Position numbers and translations under genes: made by a program. The notes below the pieces were generated by a model, which saw only the letters and a list, made by a program, of their open reading frames with translations, did no database searches and was not told the origin of the DNA. Shown here piece by piece: positions 6,148-10,156 of a stretch of DNA of 10,156 nucleotides; position 1 is the first letter of the stretch; each line of letters opens with the position of its first letter. The stretch spans positions 1-10,156 of the forward strand of contig JBBQSF010000114.1 of the NCBI GenBank assembly GCA_038214085.1. Reading direction: 5' to 3'. This DNA comes from JBBQSF01 sp038214085 (GTDB lineage: Bacteria; Bacteroidota; Bacteroidia; Bacteroidales; CG2-30-32-10).

Positions 6148-7167
6148 ATGAGCAAAGAAAAAGAAAAAGAGAACATTCAAAATCTCGAAAAACTCAAAGC
6201 ACTTCAACTTACTGTTGACAAACTCGAAAAAACATACGGAAAAGGAACAGTTATGCGCATGGGCGATAAAGCAGTTGATAATGTTGAAGCAATATCAACA
6301 GGCTCAATTGCTTTGGATATAGCCTTAGGAATTGGCGGTTTACCTCGGGGTAGAGTTATTGAAATATATGGTCCTGAATCTTCAGGAAAAACAACTCTTG
6401 CAATTCATGCAATTGCTGAAACCCAAAAAGCCGGAGGCATTGCTGCTTTTATTGATGCCGAACATGCTTTCGACAGGTTTTACGCACAAAAACTAGGAGT
6501 TGATATCCAAAACCTTCTGATTTCTCAACCAGACAATGGAGAACAGGCACTCGAAATCGCTGAAAACCTCATTCGCTCTGGGGCAATTGATATTATAGTT
6601 ATTGACTCGGTGGCCGCACTTACACCAAAAAGTGAAATTGAAGGCGAAATGGGCGATTCAAAAATGGGTTTGCAGGCACGCCTTATGTCGCAAGCACTCC
6701 GTAAACTTACAGGAACCATTAGCAAAACAGGTTGCTGCTGCGTATTCATCAACCAACTTCGCGAAAAAATTGGTATAATGTTCGGGAATCCTGAAACTAC
6801 CACAGGAGGTAACGCTTTAAAATTCTACGCTTCTGTTCGTCTTGATATCAGAAGACTTGCGCAGATAAAAGATGGTGAAAATGCAATTGGAAATCGCGTA
6901 CGAGTTAAAGTTGTGAAAAACAAAGTTGCACCACCTTTCCGCATGGCAGAATTCGACCTGCTTTATGGAGAAGGTATCTCGAAAATTGGTGAGATCATTG
7001 ATCTTGGCGTTGAACTGAATATTGTTAAAAAAAGTGGGTCATGGTTCAGCTACGGAGATACAAAACTCGGACAAGGCAGAGATTCTGTTAAACAACTGCT
7101 TTTCGACAATCCGGAACTGGCTCAGGAACTCGAAATCAAAATCAGAGAAGCTTTAGCTGTAGTTTAG
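6148..7167 (+). CDS. recA: Recombinase RecA
   Basis: This is the ATP-dependent DNA strand-exchange protein of homologous recombination and, in bacteria with an SOS response, the LexA co-protease. It has 339 residues, close to the normal length. Walker A is GPESSGKT (75-82). The catalytic glutamate is E105 in FIDAEHAFD. Walker B is IDIIVIDSVAAL (147-158). Then come the L1 region around EGEMGDSKMGLQARLMSQALRK, FINQLREKIG (200-209), and DNA-binding loop L2 in MFGNPETTTGGNALKF (211-226). The C-terminal domain follows KVVKNKVAPPF. Three cysteines in a row (C196-C198) precede FINQLR, which I recall as a feature of Bacteroidota RecA. The lysine- and glutamate-rich N-terminus (MSKEKEKEN) is slightly extended. 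The ATG at 6148 is the first start in a 49-base gap after bcp. Nothing is missing, so the enzyme should be functional. Confidence 0.99.
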   Translation: MSKEKEKENIQNLEKLKALQLTVDKLEKTYGKGTVMRMGDKAVDNVEAISTGSIALDIALGIGGLPRGRVIEIYGPESSGKTTLAIHAIAETQKAGGIAAFIDAEHAFDRFYAQKLGVDIQNLLISQPDNGEQALEIAENLIRSGAIDIIVIDSVAALTPKSEIEGEMGDSKMGLQARLMSQALRKLTGTISKTGCCCVFINQLREKIGIMFGNPETTTGGNALKFYASVRLDIRRLAQIKDGENAIGNRVRVKVVKNKVAPPFRMAEFDLLYGEGISKIGEIIDLGVELNIVKKSGSWFSYGDTKLGQGRDSVKQLLFDNPELAQELEIKIREALAVV

Positions 7168-7180
7168 ATTTTTTATTTTT

Positions 7181-7224
7181 TCAATTCCTTTTTTCGGCAC
7201 TGATAAACCGAAAAAAGGAATTGA
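7181..7224 (+). terminator. Perfect 17-bp hairpin after recA, probable terminator with weak U tract
   Basis: The arms 7181-7197 and 7208-7224 are perfectly complementary with a 10-base loop, starting 13 bases after the recA stop. The 3' flank is only TTGTTT, so the U tract is poor, while T runs lie before the hairpin. It is likely a terminator or a 3'-end-stabilising structure. Readthrough into the TPR gene is plausible because no clear promoter precedes that gene. Confidence 0.65.
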
Positions 7225-7244
7225 TTGTTTAATCCCCTTTTCTT

Positions 7245-8273
7245 ATGAAATTTTTAAGATTGTTTTTTTTAGCTGTTTTGATTTCAACAATATTTATTGC
7301 ATGCAGCGGCAGCGATAAGAAAAAAAAAGACACAGAAATAGTTTCGGATACTACATCGGCTGAACTTCTACTGCTTAACAAACAAATTGCAGCAGATCCT
7401 GGAAATGCCGACCTTTATAATAAAAGAGCAAAATATTATTCCGAAAACCTGCTTTTTGAAGAAGCGTTAACAGATATAAGCAAAGCAATGAATATCGATT
7501 CTTCGAAAGCTGAATATTTTCTTACACTATCGGATATTTATTTTGGAACAGGAAAAATTAAAAATTGTCAGGCAGCAATCCAAAAATCAATAAACCTTGA
7601 TCCCGAATATACCGACGCCTTGTTGAAAATGGGAGAATTAAATCTCTACTTTAAAGAATACGCCAAAACTCTTGACTATCTTAATAAAGCACTTGCAATA
7701 AATAAAATTAATGCAAAAGCTTATTTCATGAAAGGAATGACCTACAAAGAAATGGGCGACACAGCTAAAGCAGTTTCCAATTTTCAGACTGCTGTTGAAC
7801 AGGACGGCGATTATTACCATGCATACATTCAACTTGGTCTTATTTTTTCAACCCGTCATAATAAGCTTGCTGAAGATTATTACAACAATGCATTAAAATT
7901 AAATCCAAAAAGCATCGAAGCCCTTTACGGACTGGGTATGTATTATCAGGAGATTGCTGAATACAACAGTGCAATTGCTGCTTATGATTCCATTATTTCT
8001 ATAAATCCGAAATACAAACAGGCTCATTTCAATCTGGGATACATTCATCTTGTTTACCTGCAAGTTTATTCGCAAGCAATAAAACATTTCACAAATGCAA
8101 TAAGCTGTGATCCTGATTATGCTGAAGCTTATTATAACCGCGGATATTCCTATGAATTGTCGGGCGATGTTACTTCGGCAAAAGCTGATTATAAAAAAGC
8201 ACTTGAACTAAAAACAAATTACCAAAAGGCTATTGATGGTTTGAACCGGATTGACCGGCCAGCAAAAAAATAA
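7245..8273 (+). CDS. TPR-repeat lipoprotein
   Basis: The 342-residue product begins with a lipoprotein signal ending in FIAC (acylated C20), followed by a short charged linker (SGSDKKKKDTE). From about residue 55 to 327 it is an uninterrupted array of about eight tetratricopeptide repeats. Approximate boundaries are 55-88, 89-122, 123-156, 157-190, 191-224, 225-258, 259-293 (one extra residue) and 294-327, each with an Ala-rich second helix and a closing N-P or D-P turn (NLDPEY, KLNPKS, SINPKY, SCDPDY). TPR superhelices bind proteins or peptides, so this is probably an envelope-anchored scaffold; the partner is unknown. The stop is 12 bases before the S9 peptidase start, suggesting co-transcription. 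No TAnnTTTG promoter is visible in the 77-base gap after recA. Confidence 0.93.
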   Translation: MKFLRLFFLAVLISTIFIACSGSDKKKKDTEIVSDTTSAELLLLNKQIAADPGNADLYNKRAKYYSENLLFEEALTDISKAMNIDSSKAEYFLTLSDIYFGTGKIKNCQAAIQKSINLDPEYTDALLKMGELNLYFKEYAKTLDYLNKALAINKINAKAYFMKGMTYKEMGDTAKAVSNFQTAVEQDGDYYHAYIQLGLIFSTRHNKLAEDYYNNALKLNPKSIEALYGLGMYYQEIAEYNSAIAAYDSIISINPKYKQAHFNLGYIHLVYLQVYSQAIKHFTNAISCDPDYAEAYYNRGYSYELSGDVTSAKADYKKALELKTNYQKAIDGLNRIDRPAKK

Positions 8274-8285
8274 AAGAAAATCATT

Positions 8286-10156
8286 ATGAAAAAAATTCTA
8301 TTTGTACTGTTAATACTTACAGTCACTCTTTCAGGTTTTGCACAGAAAAAAAAGCTTACCCCCGAAACATTGTGGGAAATGGGTAGAGTTAGCGAAATTC
8401 AGGTTTCACCCGATGGAAAAACAGTTTTATTTGGAATTACTTATTACAATGTTTCGGAAAATAAAGGCAATCGTGATTTATACACCATGCCTGTTTCCGG
8501 CGGCACACCAGTAAAAGTAACGGATTTTGCCGGAAGTGAATACAATGGAATTTGGCGCCCCGATGGGAAAAAGATTGCATTTCTTTCAGCAAAAAATGGT
8601 TCTATGCAAATATGGGAAATGAATCCCGATGGCAGCGACAAAAAACAAATTTCAGATATTGCTGATGGAATAAATGGATTTTCATACGCTCCTACCCTTG
8701 ATAAAATTCTTTTTATAAAAGATGTAAAACTCGACTCTACTGTTCAAGATATCTATCCTGATTTGCCCAAAGCCGATGCACGTATTATCAACACCATGAT
8801 GTACCGTCATTGGGACAGTTGGCACGACTATGCATACAGTCATGTGTTTTACGCAAGTTATAATTCAGTCGATAACAAATTAGGTAATGTTACAGACATT
8901 CTCGGAACCGATAAATTTGATTCGCCACTCACTCCCGATGGCGGAATGGAGCAAATAGCATGGAGTTCTGATGGGAAAACCATTGCCTATACTTGCAAAA
9001 AACTGAACGGAACAGCTGAGGCTTTAAGTACAAATTCAGATATTTTTATTTACAATACTGAAACAAAAACAACTACCAACCTTACCAAAGGAATGGACGG
9101 TTACGATATGGATCCGGCATTTAGTCCCGATGGCAGCAAATTGGTATGGAGCAGCATGAAAACCCCGGGGTTTGAATCGGATAAAAAACGCATCATGCTT
9201 TATGATTTTAAAACGAAAACATTCACGGACCTTTCAGAAAAATTCGATCAGAGCTCTTCTACTTTTAAATGGAGCAACGACAACAAGACCATTTATTTTA
9301 TTAGTGGAATAAATGCCACATATCAGTCCTATTCGGTGAATATTGAAAGCAAAGAAATTATTCAGTTGTCAAAAGGCAAACACGATTATACAGATATTGC
9401 ACTTGCAGGCGAAAAAATAATTGCCACGGTTATGTCAATGTCCATGCCTACTGAAATTTTCAGTCTGGAAAAATGGAAAAAAGGATGGCTTGAAACACAA
9501 CTCAGCTTCACCAATAAATCAATTCTTGACACCGTGGAAATGGGAAAAGTTGAAGAACGCTGGATAACTACAACCGACGGAAAAAAAATGTTGGTATGGG
9601 TTATCTATCCGCCTTTTTTCGACAAAACAAAAAAATATCCTGCATTGCTTTATTGCCAAGGCGGACCGCAGAGTGCAGTGAGTCAGTTTTTTTCGTACCG
9701 TTGGAATTTTCAAATGATGGCAGCAAACGATTACATCATTGTAGCGCCTAACAGACGTGGGTTGCCAACCTTTGGACAGGAATGGAACGACCAGATCAGT
9801 CAGGATTATGGCGGACAAAACATGCAAGACTATCTGACTGCAATTGATACTGTTTCTGCTGAACCTTTTATAAATAAAGATAAACTCGGTGCTGTTGGGG
9901 CAAGTTATGGTGGTTATTCCGTTTATTGGCTGGCAGGAAACCACAACAAACGATTTAAAGCATTTATAGCGCATTGCGGAATGTTTGATTTTGAAAGTTG
10001 GTACGGAAGCACTGAAGAAATGTGGTTTGCCAATTATGATTTAGGCGGTGCATACTGGAAAAAACCAAAACCAAAAAGTTATGAATTTTCACCAAATAAT
10101 TTTGTTGGAAAATGGGACACTCCAATTCTGGTAATAGAAGGAGGAAACGATTTCCG
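8286..10156 (+). CDS. dpp5: S9 family dipeptidyl-peptidase, DPP5-like (partial, runs off the window)
   Basis: The frame opens at ATG 8286 and stays open to the window end (623 complete codons). A Sec signal peptide (MKKILFVLLILTVTLSGFAQ, cleavage near residue 19) directs it to the periplasm. The N-terminal part forms a beta-propeller with WD40/PD40-like repeats (VSPDGKTVLF, WRPDGKKIAF, WSSDGKTIAY, FSPDGSKLVW, WSNDNKTIYF). The alpha/beta-hydrolase domain starts around residue 440. The nucleophile is S540 in GASYGGY (codon 9903-9905), and the acid is probably D622 in EGGNDF (codon 10149-10151). The catalytic histidine lies beyond the window. The order LYCQGGPQ, APNRRG, DYGGQNMQDYL and TEEMWFANYDLGG closely matches what I recall of Porphyromonas gingivalis DPP5, which releases dipeptides from oligopeptides. 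Specificity is inferred from that resemblance. It probably shares a transcript with the TPR lipoprotein. Confidence 0.93.
   Translation, partial: MKKILFVLLILTVTLSGFAQKKKLTPETLWEMGRVSEIQVSPDGKTVLFGITYYNVSENKGNRDLYTMPVSGGTPVKVTDFAGSEYNGIWRPDGKKIAFLSAKNGSMQIWEMNPDGSDKKQISDIADGINGFSYAPTLDKILFIKDVKLDSTVQDIYPDLPKADARIINTMMYRHWDSWHDYAYSHVFYASYNSVDNKLGNVTDILGTDKFDSPLTPDGGMEQIAWSSDGKTIAYTCKKLNGTAEALSTNSDIFIYNTETKTTTNLTKGMDGYDMDPAFSPDGSKLVWSSMKTPGFESDKKRIMLYDFKTKTFTDLSEKFDQSSSTFKWSNDNKTIYFISGINATYQSYSVNIESKEIIQLSKGKHDYTDIALAGEKIIATVMSMSMPTEIFSLEKWKKGWLETQLSFTNKSILDTVEMGKVEERWITTTDGKKMLVWVIYPPFFDKTKKYPALLYCQGGPQSAVSQFFSYRWNFQMMAANDYIIVAPNRRGLPTFGQEWNDQISQDYGGQNMQDYLTAIDTVSAEPFINKDKLGAVGASYGGYSVYWLAGNHNKRFKAFIAHCGMFDFESWYGSTEEMWFANYDLGGAYWKKPKPKSYEFSPNNFVGKWDTPILVIEGGNDF

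Noticed and set aside
6525..6803. Minus-strand open frame of 92 codons inside recA.
   Set aside because: It is antisense to the highly conserved Walker B to L2 region of RecA, so it is a shadow frame.
9519..9974. Minus-strand open frame of 151 codons.
   Set aside because: It is antisense to the alpha/beta-hydrolase domain of the S9 peptidase, whose motifs are intact. The antisense product is Cys- and Phe-rich with no family resemblance.
10143..10156. Missing catalytic histidine in the S9 peptidase, as a possible sign of a broken gene.
   Set aside because: The reading frame is open to the last base and the histidine normally follows the aspartate by some residues. Its absence is due to the window edge.

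Overview
The window is an AT-rich chromosomal segment that looks like a member of the Bacteroidota. Three things point there. A secreted protein ends in a type IX secretion (T9SS) type A sorting domain. Most genes are preceded by the Bacteroidota -7 promoter element TAnnTTTG rather than a sigma70 -10 box, with no clear Shine-Dalgarno sequences. RecA and the S9 peptidase resemble Bacteroidota forms. Nothing indicates a phage, transposon, plasmid, CRISPR array, tRNA or rRNA. A Bacteroidales-like or related environmental lineage is plausible, but the sequence does not settle the rank.

Left part (55-3732, all minus strand): three separately promoted genes for cell-envelope or exported products. 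Reading from right to left these are a T9SS-exported multidomain protein (3732-1972), a lipoprotein of unknown function (1751-900) and a predicted six-helix inner-membrane protein (771-55). The first two each end in a clear intrinsic terminator. Both also carry the same 16-bp sequence, GGGTATTTTTACCTGA, about 90-105 bp upstream of their start codons. This is the most interesting non-coding signal in the window.

Right part (4030-10156, all plus strand): a tandem-domain universal stress protein with its own promoter and terminator comes first. It is followed by nth (endonuclease III), bcp (thiol peroxidase, overlapping nth by ATGA) and recA, which form a compact DNA-repair and peroxide-defence cluster. 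A perfect 17-bp hairpin then precedes a TPR lipoprotein gene. Twelve bases after that gene starts an S9 dipeptidyl-peptidase (DPP5-like), which is cut off by the window end just after its catalytic aspartate.

The divergent 3733-4029 region separates the two halves and holds promoters facing both ways. I did not find a convincing undescribed multi-gene system. The window is mostly ordinary core genome, with a few uncharacterised envelope proteins and a candidate shared operator.
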